The translations under genes and the position numbers were made by a program. Source: Devosia rhizoryzae (lineage in GTDB: Bacteria > Pseudomonadota > Alphaproteobacteria > Rhizobiales > Devosiaceae). From it: 64,000 nt of DNA. The stretch is from assembly GCF_016698665.1 (NCBI RefSeq), contig NZ_CP068046.1:2852001-2916000 (forward strand). The letters run 5' to 3'. Positions 19,302-28,226 of this stretch are shown piece after piece (position 1 is the stretch's first letter; every line of letters begins with the position of its first letter). The notes below the pieces were generated by a model. That model worked only from the letters and a program-made list of their open reading frames with translations, ran no database searches and was not told the DNA's origin.

Positions 19302-19346
19302 TCCGGCACAGAACCGGACCCTTCGCGTCACCAAAGGAGATCTCCC

Positions 19347-20249
19347 GTGATCCGCACTCTGCTTCTGGCCTCCGTGGCCCTGTCGATGTCTTCAGCTGCC
19401 TTCGCGCAGGACGTATCCGTGCTCCGCATCGGCCTTGATGGCGGCGAAAACGAAGCCGACCAGCTGCGCCGTTCCGAATGCGTCGCCGAGCCGCTCAAGG
19501 CGGCGACCGGCGTTTCGGAAGTTCAGTTCTTCCCCTCGCCCGACTATAATGGCGTGATCCAGGGCCTGCTCGGCGGCACCATCGACATCGCCATCATGGG
19601 CGCTTCGTCCTATGCCGCGATCTACCTCCAGGACGAAAACGCCGTCGACCCGGTGCTGACCACCCAGCAGGAAGACGGCTCGACCGGCTACCACACGATC
19701 ATGGTCGCCCGCGCTGATAGCGGCATTACCGATCTCGCCTCCACTGAAGGCAAGACGCTTGGCTTTGCCGATCCGGACTCCACCTCCGGCTATCTGATTC
19801 CCTCGGTTGCGCTTCCCACCGAACTGGGCAAGCCGATCGACGAATTCTACGCCGAGACCGGCTTTGGCGGCGGCCATGAAAACCTCGTCCTCGGCGTTCT
19901 CGACGGCCAGTTCGACGTCGGCACGACTTTTGGTTCGGGCCAGGGCGAATTTTCGGAAGGCTATACTTCCGGCAACCTCCGCATCATGGTCGACAAGGGC
20001 CTCCTCGACATGGATGACCTCGTTGAAGTCTGGCAGAGCCCGATCATCCCGAACGGCCCGCTGATGGTTTCCAATAAGCTGCCTGCCGACATGAAGGAAA
20101 AGGTCACCGCCTTCTTCAAGGGCCTGCCGGAAGCCGATTTCGAGTGCTTCGACGCCTTCACCGCCGGCGGCTACACCAACTTCGTCGATGCCGACCAGAC
20201 CATGTACCAGACTATCATCGACGCCCGCCGCTCGGTCATCGGCAGCTGA
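19347..20249 (+). CDS. phnD: Phosphonate ABC transporter substrate-binding protein
   Basis: 300 residues starting with GTG at 19347, preceded by a strong AAAGGAGA ribosome site. A Sec signal peptide (residues about 1-20, ending SSAAFA) is followed by the PhnD fold: LRIGLDGGENE, SPDYNGVIQGLLGGTIDIA and DPDSTSGYLIPS, the last lining the phosphonate-binding cleft. It captures phosphonates in the periplasm for PhnE1E2C. Confidence 0.95.
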   Translation: MIRTLLLASVALSMSSAAFAQDVSVLRIGLDGGENEADQLRRSECVAEPLKAATGVSEVQFFPSPDYNGVIQGLLGGTIDIAIMGASSYAAIYLQDENAVDPVLTTQQEDGSTGYHTIMVARADSGITDLASTEGKTLGFADPDSTSGYLIPSVALPTELGKPIDEFYAETGFGGGHENLVLGVLDGQFDVGTTFGSGQGEFSEGYTSGNLRIMVDKGLLDMDDLVEVWQSPIIPNGPLMVSNKLPADMKEKVTAFFKGLPEADFECFDAFTAGGYTNFVDADQTMYQTIIDARRSVIGS

Positions 20250-20298
20250 TTTCGATCCTTGGCTGCGGTCGACACGTCACCGCAGCCTTTCCCAAACG

Positions 20299-20375
20299 CG
20301 ATGTCATCCCCGCGCAGGCGGGGATCCATCCTGAGATCTCAAGATGGACCCCGGGTCAGGCCCGGGGTGACATCG
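20299..20375. repeat. Dispersed palindromic repeat between phnD and phnE
   Basis: An imperfect inverted repeat: the ends CGATGTCA and TGACATCG are exact complements and frame GC-rich arms (CCCCGCGCAGGCGGGG and CCCCGGGTCAGGCCCGGGG). Such long hairpins are common mobile or REP-like intergenic elements in alphaproteobacteria. Located between phnD and phnE1, it could shape transcript stability and lower expression of the permeases relative to the binding protein. Confidence 0.7.
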
Positions 20376-20397
20376 GGTTTGTGGGGGCAACAAGCCT

Positions 20398-21363
20398 ATG
20401 ACAGACACCAGTCAATCGCTCTCGCCTGCCGGCGAAACGCTGCTGCGCCACTATCGCAGCCAGGTGATGACGCGGCGGGTTTATACGATCATCGGGGTCG
20501 TGGGCGTGCTGGTCGCGCTGGCGCTGGCCATGAACTATGCCAATGCCGCCAATTCGGGGAAGTTCATCGAACGCCTCCCCTATATGTTCGACTTCATCAA
20601 GAACTTCGTGCCGCGCGATCCGCTCGAGATCTTTCGCGCCATGTTTGCCCTGGAGTCCCCCTATTTCGACGGCTCGGCGAAGTATGACTATACGTCCAGC
20701 CGCGTTTATCTGACCGACAGCCTCTACATCCCAAACTTCATTTATCAGCTGATCGTCACGGTCAACATCGCCGTCGTCTCGACGCTGATCGGCGGCACCA
20801 TCGCCTTTTTCCTCTGCTTTTTCGCCGCCACTAACCTCGTTGGCGCCGGCGCCGTGCGCTGGTTCGTGCGCCGCATCATGGAAGTTTTGCGCGCTTTTCC
20901 AGAGATCGTCATCGCCGGCCTCCTCACTGCCGTGCTCTCGATCGGACCGATCGCAGCCATCGTCGCCGTTTCGCTGCACACCATCGGCGCCTTGGGAAAA
21001 CTCTTCTTCGAAGTCGTCGAAAATTCCGACATGAAGCCCGATGAAGGCCTCAAGTCTGTCGGCGCCAGCTGGGCTGAGCGGGTGCGCTACGCCATCGTGC
21101 CGCAAGTGCTGCCCAATTTCGTGTCCTATGGCCTCCTGCGGCTCGAAGTGAATGTGCGCGCCTCCACCATTATCGGCGCCGTGGGCGGCGGCGGCATCGG
21201 CGAAGTTTTTCGCCTTTCCATCGGCCGCGACTATGCCGCCCAGACCTACGCCATCATCATTCTCCTGCTCGTCACCATCATCGCCATCGACCAGCTGTCG
21301 GGCGCGTTGCGGCGCAAGCTCGTGGGCGATGTGAGCTTTAATCTCGGGAAGGCCAGCGTTTGA
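20398..21363 (+). CDS. phnE: Phosphonate ABC transporter permease PhnE1
   Basis: 321 residues; membrane segments at about residues 28-45, 113-140 and four more toward the C-terminus. Conserved PhnE patterns include RRIMEVLRAFPEIVIAG and SVGASWAERVRYAIVPQVLPNF, the latter being the EAA-like ATPase contact, and ASTIIGAVGGGGIG. One of two adjacent PhnE paralogues likely forming a heterodimer. Its stop overlaps the start of the second (TGATG). Confidence 0.94.
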   Translation: MTDTSQSLSPAGETLLRHYRSQVMTRRVYTIIGVVGVLVALALAMNYANAANSGKFIERLPYMFDFIKNFVPRDPLEIFRAMFALESPYFDGSAKYDYTSSRVYLTDSLYIPNFIYQLIVTVNIAVVSTLIGGTIAFFLCFFAATNLVGAGAVRWFVRRIMEVLRAFPEIVIAGLLTAVLSIGPIAAIVAVSLHTIGALGKLFFEVVENSDMKPDEGLKSVGASWAERVRYAIVPQVLPNFVSYGLLRLEVNVRASTIIGAVGGGGIGEVFRLSIGRDYAAQTYAIIILLLVTIIAIDQLSGALRRKLVGDVSFNLGKASV

Positions 21364-22670
21364 TGAGCACGATCAGCCAAGCCGAACGCAGCCGCCTCCT
21401 CCGGAAATATCCCGAGGTCTTCCGGTCGAGCTTCGTCAAGCGCCACGGCCTTGTGCTCGGCGTCGGCGCGGCAGTGCTCTACCTCTTGTTCTGCTGGATC
21501 TTCTTCAATGTCGGCCCGGCGCTGCAAAACGGCAAATGGGATCGCGCCGCCATCTACGTCCAGGACTGGTATAGCTGGCGCGCCACCCCTCGCCTGCGCT
21601 TCGGCGAGGACGGCACCATCACCCCGCAATGGTCGAGCCGCGGGCAATATCCGGCCGATCACGCCATCGACTGGCTGGTGCCCAACGCAGATGGCCTGAC
21701 GGCCAGCTTCGGCAGCGACGCCGACCGGCTGGACATTTCCACAAGCCAAGTCGATGTCTATCTTGGCGGTGCGGTTTACCCCGTTACCATCACATCCGAT
21801 GCGGCGCTGGCGCCGGAAAATACGCCGCCCCAGATCGTCCAGGATGGCAGCAAGGTACTGGTCGACTATGGCTTTGCAGGCCAGGCCGAGATCCGCGACA
21901 ACCAAGTCTATGTGCAGCGCCGCTTTTTTGGCTGGGCCAATTTTCTTTACGACCCGACCTCGCCGCTGTGGGGCAACGACCTCTTCGACACGATCGGCCT
22001 GATCGCCACTGGCCAAGGCCCGCTCGTGCTCAAGGAATGGCTGGGCAACAAGGCCTGGCAGCATGGCGACATCCTCACCAAGCTGATGCAGACGCTGGTC
22101 ATGGCTTTCGTCGGCACGCTGCTGGCGACGCTCTTTGCCTTCCCGCTCGCGTTTTTTGCCGCGCGCACCATCACCCCCAACCGCGCCGCCAACTGGCTGA
22201 TGAAGCGCTTCTTCGACGTCATCCGCTCGGTCGACATGCTGATCTGGGCGCTGTTCTTCACCCGCGGCTTCGGCCCCGGCCCGATCCCTGGCATTGCCGC
22301 AATCTTCTTTACCGATACCGGCGCGCTCGGAAAGGTCTATGCCGAGGCGCTCGAAAATGTCGACGACAAGCAGCGCGAGGGCATGAAATCGGTGGGCGCA
22401 AGCCCCATGGCCGTCAACCGCTTCGGCGTCGTGCCGCAGGTGCTGCCGGTCTTTGTCTCGCAATCGCTCTACTTCTGGGAATCCAACACCCGCTCGGCCA
22501 CGGTGATCGGCGCGGTGGGGGCCGGCGGCATCGGCCTCAAGTTGCTCGAAGCCATGGGCACAAATTCCGATTGGGATAAGGTCGCCTATATGGTGGTACT
22601 GATCCTCCTCGTCGTTTTTCTCTTCGACAATATCAGCACCGCCATTCGCCAACGCCTGATCGGCCAGTAG
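21363..22670 (+). CDS. phnE: Phosphonate ABC transporter permease PhnE2, long form
   Basis: 435 residues from the ATG at 21363, which overlaps the PhnE1 stop. After a first membrane segment (about residues 29-50) there is a hydrophilic stretch of roughly 170 residues predicted to be periplasmic, then the usual permease domain with RFFDVIRSVDMLIWALFF, MKSVGASPMAVNRFGVVPQ and SATVIGAVGAGGIG. The insert accounts for the length beyond the usual 260-320 residues. It ends the phnCDE1E2 operon. Confidence 0.93.
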   Translation: MSTISQAERSRLLRKYPEVFRSSFVKRHGLVLGVGAAVLYLLFCWIFFNVGPALQNGKWDRAAIYVQDWYSWRATPRLRFGEDGTITPQWSSRGQYPADHAIDWLVPNADGLTASFGSDADRLDISTSQVDVYLGGAVYPVTITSDAALAPENTPPQIVQDGSKVLVDYGFAGQAEIRDNQVYVQRRFFGWANFLYDPTSPLWGNDLFDTIGLIATGQGPLVLKEWLGNKAWQHGDILTKLMQTLVMAFVGTLLATLFAFPLAFFAARTITPNRAANWLMKRFFDVIRSVDMLIWALFFTRGFGPGPIPGIAAIFFTDTGALGKVYAEALENVDDKQREGMKSVGASPMAVNRFGVVPQVLPVFVSQSLYFWESNTRSATVIGAVGAGGIGLKLLEAMGTNSDWDKVAYMVVLILLVVFLFDNISTAIRQRLIGQ

Positions 22671-22771
22671 AACGATCAATTTCGCATCGACTACCCCTTT
22701 AGGCCGCTTGCCAAGTAAAACCGGGCGCGTTTAAGTCAAGGCGGAGCTTTATGCTCTGCGGGGAAGAAGCG

Positions 22772-23872
22772 ATGACGTTTGTGCGCACGATGCTTGCAGC
22801 GACATTTGTTGTTGGGGCCATGTCGGTGCCTGCCTGGGCACAGGAGCAATCGGCGGCCGAGCTCTGCTCTGAGCGCGTCGGCGAAGGCGTCGAGTTCGAC
22901 GATATCGAACCGATCGGCGCAATCGAAGCCTGTCTCGATGCGGCCAAGGCAGAACCGGACAATATCGACTTCCGATATGGCCTTGCGCGCGCCTATGACG
23001 CTGCGGAAGACTACGAGAAAGCCCATATCCACTATACCGCCGCCATGGATGGCGGCAGCCTCAAGGCCCGGGCAGCGCTGGGGCAGCTCTATGAATTCGG
23101 CCTCGGCGTCGACATCGACTACGAGCGGGCAGCAGAACTCTACCAGCCGGCGCTCGAAGGCGGCGTGCGCATCGCTATCGAGGGCATGGGCAAGCTCTAC
23201 GAGACCGGCAATGGCGTGAAGCAGGATTATGCCCGCGCGGCTGAACTTTATCGGCAGGCTTCCGAGGATGGCTCGGATTGGGCGACCGCCTCGCTGGGGT
23301 GGCTTACGGAAAATGGCTGGGGCGTGGCCCAAGATGACGTCGAAGCCGTGCGCCTCTACCAGATCGCCGCCGATGCCGGCATCGACTTCGCGCAGAACAA
23401 TTTGGCGACTTTTTACGAAAATGGTCGTGGCGGGCTCGCAAAAGACCCCGAGGAAGCCGTTCGCCTTTACGCCTTGGCGTCGGACCAGGGCATGGCGCTG
23501 GCTTCCAACAACCTGGCGCAGCACTATATTCAGGGCACAGGGGTCGAACGGGACCTCGCCAAGGCCGAGGATTATTTCCGCAAGGCCATCAGCGAGGGCC
23601 AGCCCGCCGATGTCGCCAGCGCGCAAAACAACCTGGCCTGGATGTTCGCGACCGAGGGCGATGACCTCAAGGATGCCGAGGCGCTGTCCCGCGCCGCCGT
23701 CGCTGCTGAGCCGGACAAGGCCACCTATCACGATACGCTGGCTTGGGTGTTGCACAAGGACGGGCGCAGCGAGGAAGCGCTTCCGGTGATCAAGAAGGCG
23801 ATCGAGCTCGATCCTGCGGACGAAGCCTTCAGCGAGCATCTTGAGGCCATCGAAGCCGCAATCGCAGGCTGA
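22772..23872 (+). CDS. Secreted SEL1-repeat protein
   Basis: 366 residues from the ATG at 22772, which has a GGGGAAGAAG ribosome site and yields a clear Sec signal peptide ending PAWA near residue 23; the ATG at 22751 would add seven residues before it. The mature protein consists of tandem SEL1/TPR-like repeats (for example YEFGLGVDIDYERAAELY, YENGRGGLAKDPEEAVRLY), ending in a TPR-like tail. Such proteins scaffold protein complexes, often in the periplasm. First gene of a three-gene operon with a DUF2235 hydrolase and a TPR membrane protein. Confidence 0.85.
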   Translation: MTFVRTMLAATFVVGAMSVPAWAQEQSAAELCSERVGEGVEFDDIEPIGAIEACLDAAKAEPDNIDFRYGLARAYDAAEDYEKAHIHYTAAMDGGSLKARAALGQLYEFGLGVDIDYERAAELYQPALEGGVRIAIEGMGKLYETGNGVKQDYARAAELYRQASEDGSDWATASLGWLTENGWGVAQDDVEAVRLYQIAADAGIDFAQNNLATFYENGRGGLAKDPEEAVRLYALASDQGMALASNNLAQHYIQGTGVERDLAKAEDYFRKAISEGQPADVASAQNNLAWMFATEGDDLKDAEALSRAAVAAEPDKATYHDTLAWVLHKDGRSEEALPVIKKAIELDPADEAFSEHLEAIEAAIAG

Positions 23873-23882
23873 GGCGGCTGAC

Positions 23883-25244
23883 GTGAAACGGCTGGTCTTC
23901 TGTTTCGATGGCAGCTGGAACCGGCTGGATGCGCCGCATCCTACTAATGTGCTGCTGACCGCCGAAAGCGTGCTTCCGATGGCCGCAGACGGGGTGACGC
24001 AGATCACCTTTTACGACGAAGGCGTGGGCAGTGAACCGGGCGAAGGCCTTGCCGGTGGCGTATTCGGCGCCGGCCTCGTCAAGAATCTGAGCGACGGCTA
24101 CCGCTTCCTGATCTTCAACTACGCGCCAGGCGACGAAATCTACGTCTTCGGCTTTTCCCGCGGCGCCTATACGGCGCGCTCGTTCGTGGGGCTTCTGGGC
24201 ACCTGCGGCATTCTCGATCGCCGTCATGCGCAGCGCGCCGACGAGGCGGTGAACCGCTACAAGCGGCGCAGCAAGGACGAGGCCTATCTTCAGTCGATGC
24301 TGGAGTTCCGGCGCGAATGCGTACCCCATCTTTGCGTCTCGGCCGAAGAGGACGAATGGCGCGCCCAGGCCACGCAAGATTACGCGCCCGGCACGCTGCC
24401 GCTCCTGACCGTCAAGTATCTTGCCGTCTGGGACACGGTGGGGTCGCTGGGCATTCCGCGCTACGTGATCATGGCGGACACCATCAATCGCCAGCATCAA
24501 TTCCATGATGTGAGCCTTTCGCCCATGGTGCAGCATGCGCGCCACGCGGTCGCGATCGACGAGCACCGGATCGATTTCGAGCCGACGCTCTGGCAGAACC
24601 TCGATGCCCTTAACGAGGCGCGCGACGCCGATCCATCGGCGGTTGACGCGCCCTATCAACAGATGTGGTTTTGCGGCACCCATGGCTCGGTCGGCGGCGG
24701 TGGCGTCAAGCGCGGCCTTTCGGACGCGGCTTTGGACTGGATCTGGGACGGCGCTCGGCATGCCGGCCTCGATCTCGACACCGGCCCGGGCTCGCCCCTT
24801 CGAAGCATGGCCATGTCGCACCGCGAAAGCCTCAGCAATCAAGCCGACAATGCCGGCTTTTCGGCGCTGCGCTTCGTCATGAACCGCCTGCCCAAGGCCG
24901 ATCGCAATCCTGGCCCGGCCAAGCTGCACGAAATCAGCCCCAGCGTCTGGCGGCGCTGGCGCGAAAAGCCCGAGAACCTCCCCGAACGCGAACCCTACCG
25001 GCCCATGACGCTGGAGCTGCTCGCAGCAGAACTCGATGTGCTGCCGGAGCCGGCAGACGAAACGCTGACCGGCGCCTCGATCCATATCGTGCGCGAAGGC
25101 GAATCTCTTCGCAGCATCGCCTTGGCGACCTATGGCTCAGCCGATGCCGAGACACTGATTTTCCGCGCCAATGCCAACAAGCTGGCGCGGCCGGATGCAA
25201 TCTACGCGGGGCAGGCCTTGTGGCTGCCGGAGAGAGTGGCATGA
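23883..25244 (+). CDS. DUF2235 alpha/beta hydrolase with C-terminal LysM domain
   Basis: 453 residues from a GTG at 23883, ten bases after the SEL1 gene; the reading frame stays open further upstream, but the family start KRLVFCFDGSWN fits here. The nucleophile motif GFSRG is at about residues 90-94 (Ser92), with a later VWDTVGSLG acid motif and HGSVGGG near the probable histidine. DUF2235 includes Tle1 phospholipases of type VI secretion. The last ~55 residues (IHIVREGESLRSIA to AGQALWLP) form a LysM-type glycan-binding domain. No signal peptide is visible, which is odd for a LysM protein. Substrate unknown. Confidence 0.83.
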   Translation: MKRLVFCFDGSWNRLDAPHPTNVLLTAESVLPMAADGVTQITFYDEGVGSEPGEGLAGGVFGAGLVKNLSDGYRFLIFNYAPGDEIYVFGFSRGAYTARSFVGLLGTCGILDRRHAQRADEAVNRYKRRSKDEAYLQSMLEFRRECVPHLCVSAEEDEWRAQATQDYAPGTLPLLTVKYLAVWDTVGSLGIPRYVIMADTINRQHQFHDVSLSPMVQHARHAVAIDEHRIDFEPTLWQNLDALNEARDADPSAVDAPYQQMWFCGTHGSVGGGGVKRGLSDAALDWIWDGARHAGLDLDTGPGSPLRSMAMSHRESLSNQADNAGFSALRFVMNRLPKADRNPGPAKLHEISPSVWRRWREKPENLPEREPYRPMTLELLAAELDVLPEPADETLTGASIHIVREGESLRSIALATYGSADAETLIFRANANKLARPDAIYAGQALWLPERVA

Positions 25245-26899
25245 GCGACGACAAACAGGCGGAAACGGGTGTGCCGGCACCGGTAGAACAGTCGCCGCCA
25301 AAGGAGAAGGTGGCGGGCACAAGGCGTTTGCAGCGACCGGCTTGGCTCACGCTGCCCACTGTCGAATCCACCTCGAACTCGATGCGCGCCGTGGTGGTCA
25401 ACCTCGTGCTGCTTGCCATAATCCTCATGGCCGCACCGCTGATCGCGAGCCAGGCGGCGCGCGACCAGATCCTGCTCGAGCCAATCAGCGTCCCCAGCGG
25501 TCTCCAGGTCACCGGCCTCACGCCGGAAGTCGCCTCCGCGCGCCTCAATGACGGCTTGCTGCAGATCATTGCCGAGGCAGATAGCGACAAGTCCAGCATC
25601 AATGCCATTCCAGAAGGCGAGCAGACCACCTTCGACATCCCCGAGTCCGGCATATCGGTGGACGCGCTGGTGAGCTATGCGCGCCAATTCTTCAACCTCC
25701 ATGAAACCGTGATCGGCGGCGAATTCCGCTGCGGCGACGCCGAATGCTCGCCCGCAAAAGTCTCCTTGCGCCTGCGCATCAAGGGCAAGGAGCGCAGTGT
25801 CATCGACCTTCCACCGATGCGACGATCCACCGAAGCCGAATATTTCCGCACCGCGGGGCTGGAGGTCATGCGCCACCTCGATCCGTTCACCGCACTCGCG
25901 GCCGAGGTCGACACGCACCCCTCTAATGCCGCAACCATCGCACGGCAGCTGATCGCATCGGGGCACGAGGATGCCAAATGGGCGCACAATGTGCTGGGCA
26001 ATGTGCGCCGCAATGCCGAAGAGCCGGAGGATGCGCTGGCGGAATATCGGGCCGCTCTGGAAATTGATCCTCGCTTCCCACCGGCACTCGCCAATATGGC
26101 AAGCACATTGGCCGAGAACGACCGGTTCGAAGAAGCCGAGCCCTATCTGGTGCGGTTGGCGGCGGCCGATCCCGACAGTCCGCTAGAAGCGGAGGTCCGC
26201 AGCGTCATTGCACGCGCCAGCGGCGACATCGAAGCGGCGCGGGATTTCCTGCTGCTCGCCTCGGACCGCGATCCGCTCAACGCTCGTTACAAGACCAAGG
26301 CGGCGTTCATGCTCTTGAGCGAGGACCGAACCGGTGAAGCGCTGGAGCTGGCGCTTGCAGCCTTCGCATTGAGCCCCAGCGATCCTCTCCCCCTGGGTTT
26401 CCTAGCCGGCTACTATGCCGGGCAGGGCGACTTCGTGGCTCTCGAAAAGCTTTATCGCGACGCGGCCGAATTTGCGCCCGAGAACGACGCCTTCCAGGCG
26501 CAACACGCCAATCTCCTAATGATTAACGGCAATTACGAAGCCGCTTTGGCGCGGCTCGATCAGGCGCTGCTCGTCAATGAAGGCAATGTCGATTATCGCC
26601 TCAGCCGCGCCGATGCGCTGACGGCATTGGGACGTCACGAAGATGCGCTGATCGACATCGATCTGGCCGCACAACGCGATCCCAGCAATCCAAAAGTGGT
26701 CTACGCACGGGCACGCAGCCTCGATTCGCTCGGTCGAAAAGCCGAGGCGATCGCTACCTACGAGCAGTTCCTGGTCATGCAACCGGAAGGATCGGAAGCA
26801 GAATTGGCCAAGGCTTTTGTGCGCTTCGCCAAGGCATCTGCGGCGGAGCCGGTTGCCGAGATCACCACCCCGGTAGAAGAAGCCCCAATTGAGGAGTGA
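25241..26899 (+). CDS. Membrane-anchored TPR protein
   Basis: 552 residues from the ATG at 25241 overlapping the hydrolase stop (ATGA). A charged cytoplasmic N-terminus of about 48 residues precedes one membrane helix (about 49-70, VVVNLVLLAIILMAAPLI). A Cys pair (CGDAEC) lies near residue 160. From about residue 240 the protein is a TPR array (for example ALAEYRAALEIDPRFPPALANMASTL). It probably anchors a complex with the two upstream products at the envelope. A strong bidirectional terminator follows. Confidence 0.8.
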   Translation: MSDDKQAETGVPAPVEQSPPKEKVAGTRRLQRPAWLTLPTVESTSNSMRAVVVNLVLLAIILMAAPLIASQAARDQILLEPISVPSGLQVTGLTPEVASARLNDGLLQIIAEADSDKSSINAIPEGEQTTFDIPESGISVDALVSYARQFFNLHETVIGGEFRCGDAECSPAKVSLRLRIKGKERSVIDLPPMRRSTEAEYFRTAGLEVMRHLDPFTALAAEVDTHPSNAATIARQLIASGHEDAKWAHNVLGNVRRNAEEPEDALAEYRAALEIDPRFPPALANMASTLAENDRFEEAEPYLVRLAAADPDSPLEAEVRSVIARASGDIEAARDFLLLASDRDPLNARYKTKAAFMLLSEDRTGEALELALAAFALSPSDPLPLGFLAGYYAGQGDFVALEKLYRDAAEFAPENDAFQAQHANLLMINGNYEAALARLDQALLVNEGNVDYRLSRADALTALGRHEDALIDIDLAAQRDPSNPKVVYARARSLDSLGRKAEAIATYEQFLVMQPEGSEAELAKAFVRFAKASAAEPVAEITTPVEEAPIEE

Positions 26900-26927
26900 A
26901 AGGGCAATCGGCTGCCCTGAAACGACG

Positions 26928-26954
26928 AAGGGCCAGACTTGCGGTCTGGCCCTT
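26928..26954. terminator. Bidirectional terminator hairpin
   Basis: A perfect 11-base-pair stem AAGGGCCAGAC/GTCTGGCCCTT with a five-base loop lies between the plus-strand TPR gene and the 3' end of the minus-strand tRNA-Gly. The terminal AA/TT allows use on both strands. Confidence 0.75.
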
Positions 26955-26980
26955 GGATCGTTGTCTTCCCGGAGGAAGAT

Positions 26981-27055
26981 TGGAGCGGGCGATGGGATTC
27001 GAACCCACGACCCTAACCTTGGCAAGGTTATGCTCTACCCCTGAGCTACACCCGC
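26981..27055 (-). tRNA. tRNA-Gly (GCC)
   Basis: The complement folds as a complete 75-base cloverleaf with encoded CCA: acceptor GCGGGTG/CGCCCGC, D-arm TAGCTCAGGGGTAGAGCA, anticodon stem ACCTTGCCAAGGT with anticodon GCC, and T-arm GTGGGTTCGAATCCCAT. It reads GGC/GGU glycine codons. Confidence 0.96.
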
Positions 27056-27255
27056 GCTCCGTTGTCTCCGTGCTCCCTTGGAAGTCCGGCGACGCGGGCC
27101 TATATGCCTAAACACCGGACCGATTGCAACAGCGTTTTTTGCCCTTGTGACAGTTTGGCAAAACCCTTGTGGAAATGGGGGGCTTGCCAGCGCAGCGGTG
27201 CCAAGCGCAAAAAGGCCCGGAACGCCTTCTTTGCCCATTCAAAGAGCCAAGCACG

Positions 27256-28212
27256 ATGAGTTTTTCCCTCGATGGCGCCCCCAGCGCTTCCCCTGCCCCG
27301 GCCAACCTTGTCCGCGAGGGCAGCGATGCCGGCTTCAAGGCCGACGTGATCGACGCTTCGATGGACGCGCCGGTGCTGGTGGATTTCTGGGCGCCCTGGT
27401 GCGGTCCCTGCCGGCAGCTGACCCCGGCGATCGAAAAGGTCGTCAAAGAAAAGGCCGGCGCGATCCGCCTGGTCAAGATCAACATCGATGAGCATCCGCA
27501 CTTTGCCGGCCAGCTGGGCGTACAGTCGATCCCTGCCGTTTTCGCCTTTGCCGGCGGCCGGCCGGTGGACGGCTTCATGGGCGCAATGCCGGAAGGCGAA
27601 GTGCGCAAATTCGCCGATCGCGTCATCGCCGCAGCGGGTGCTGGCGCAGCCGGCGGCGGGCAAGGGCAGGAGCAGTCGCTCGAAGCCCAGATCGAAGAGG
27701 TCATGCAGGTGGCGGCGCAGGCCGTCGCCAGCGGCGATGTCAGTCAGGCGGCGCAGATCTATGGCATGGTGCTCCAGCACGTGCCCGACCATGCCGAGGC
27801 CCTCGTTGGCCTTGCCGGGGTTTATCTTCAGGCCGGCGAGATCGAGCAGGCCCGGGTGACGCTCGACATGGTGCCGGAAGACAAGCGCAGCGGCGCCCCT
27901 TATGACGCCGTCGCCAATGCCATCCGCCTCAAGGACGAGGCGTCCGGCCTTTCCGAAGCCGCAACGCTCGAAGCCGCCATCGCGGCCAATCCGGACGATC
28001 ACCAGGCGCGCTTCGATCTGGCCATGGTGCGCAATGCGGAAGGGCAGCACCTCGAGGCGGCCGAAGCTCTGGTGGCCATCATCAAGCGCGACCGTGCCTG
28101 GAACGAGGATGGGGCGCGCAAAAAGCTCATCGAATTTTTCGACGCCTGGGGCCCTAAGGACCCGGCAACGCTCAAGGGCCGGCGGATGTTGTCCGCAGCG
28201 CTCTTTTCGTAA
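27256..28212 (+). CDS. CnoX/YbbN-like thioredoxin-TPR protein
   Basis: 318 residues from the ATG at 27256. The N-terminal thioredoxin domain keeps an active WCGPC motif (Cys49, Cys52), followed by a linker and TPR-like repeats (about residues 150-310). This is the architecture of CnoX/YbbN chaperedoxins, which hold unfolded proteins and hand them to GroEL or DnaK; E. coli YbbN lacks the redox pair while alphaproteobacterial members often have it. It is followed 14 bases later by a Lon-N-type gene, a common linkage in Hyphomicrobiales. Confidence 0.9.
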   Translation: MSFSLDGAPSASPAPANLVREGSDAGFKADVIDASMDAPVLVDFWAPWCGPCRQLTPAIEKVVKEKAGAIRLVKINIDEHPHFAGQLGVQSIPAVFAFAGGRPVDGFMGAMPEGEVRKFADRVIAAAGAGAAGGGQGQEQSLEAQIEEVMQVAAQAVASGDVSQAAQIYGMVLQHVPDHAEALVGLAGVYLQAGEIEQARVTLDMVPEDKRSGAPYDAVANAIRLKDEASGLSEAATLEAAIAANPDDHQARFDLAMVRNAEGQHLEAAEALVAIIKRDRAWNEDGARKKLIEFFDAWGPKDPATLKGRRMLSAALFS

Positions 28213-28226
28213 CAATCGAGGCGCCA

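Noticed and set aside
17313..19334. A 673-codon antisense frame opposite phnL, the acetyltransferase and phnC
   Set aside because: Spans several sense genes and their gap; composition is that of a complement frame.
23883..25244. A type VI secretion effector-immunity locus around the DUF2235 gene
   Set aside because: No VgrG, PAAR, Hcp or adaptor gene and no typical immunity protein are nearby.
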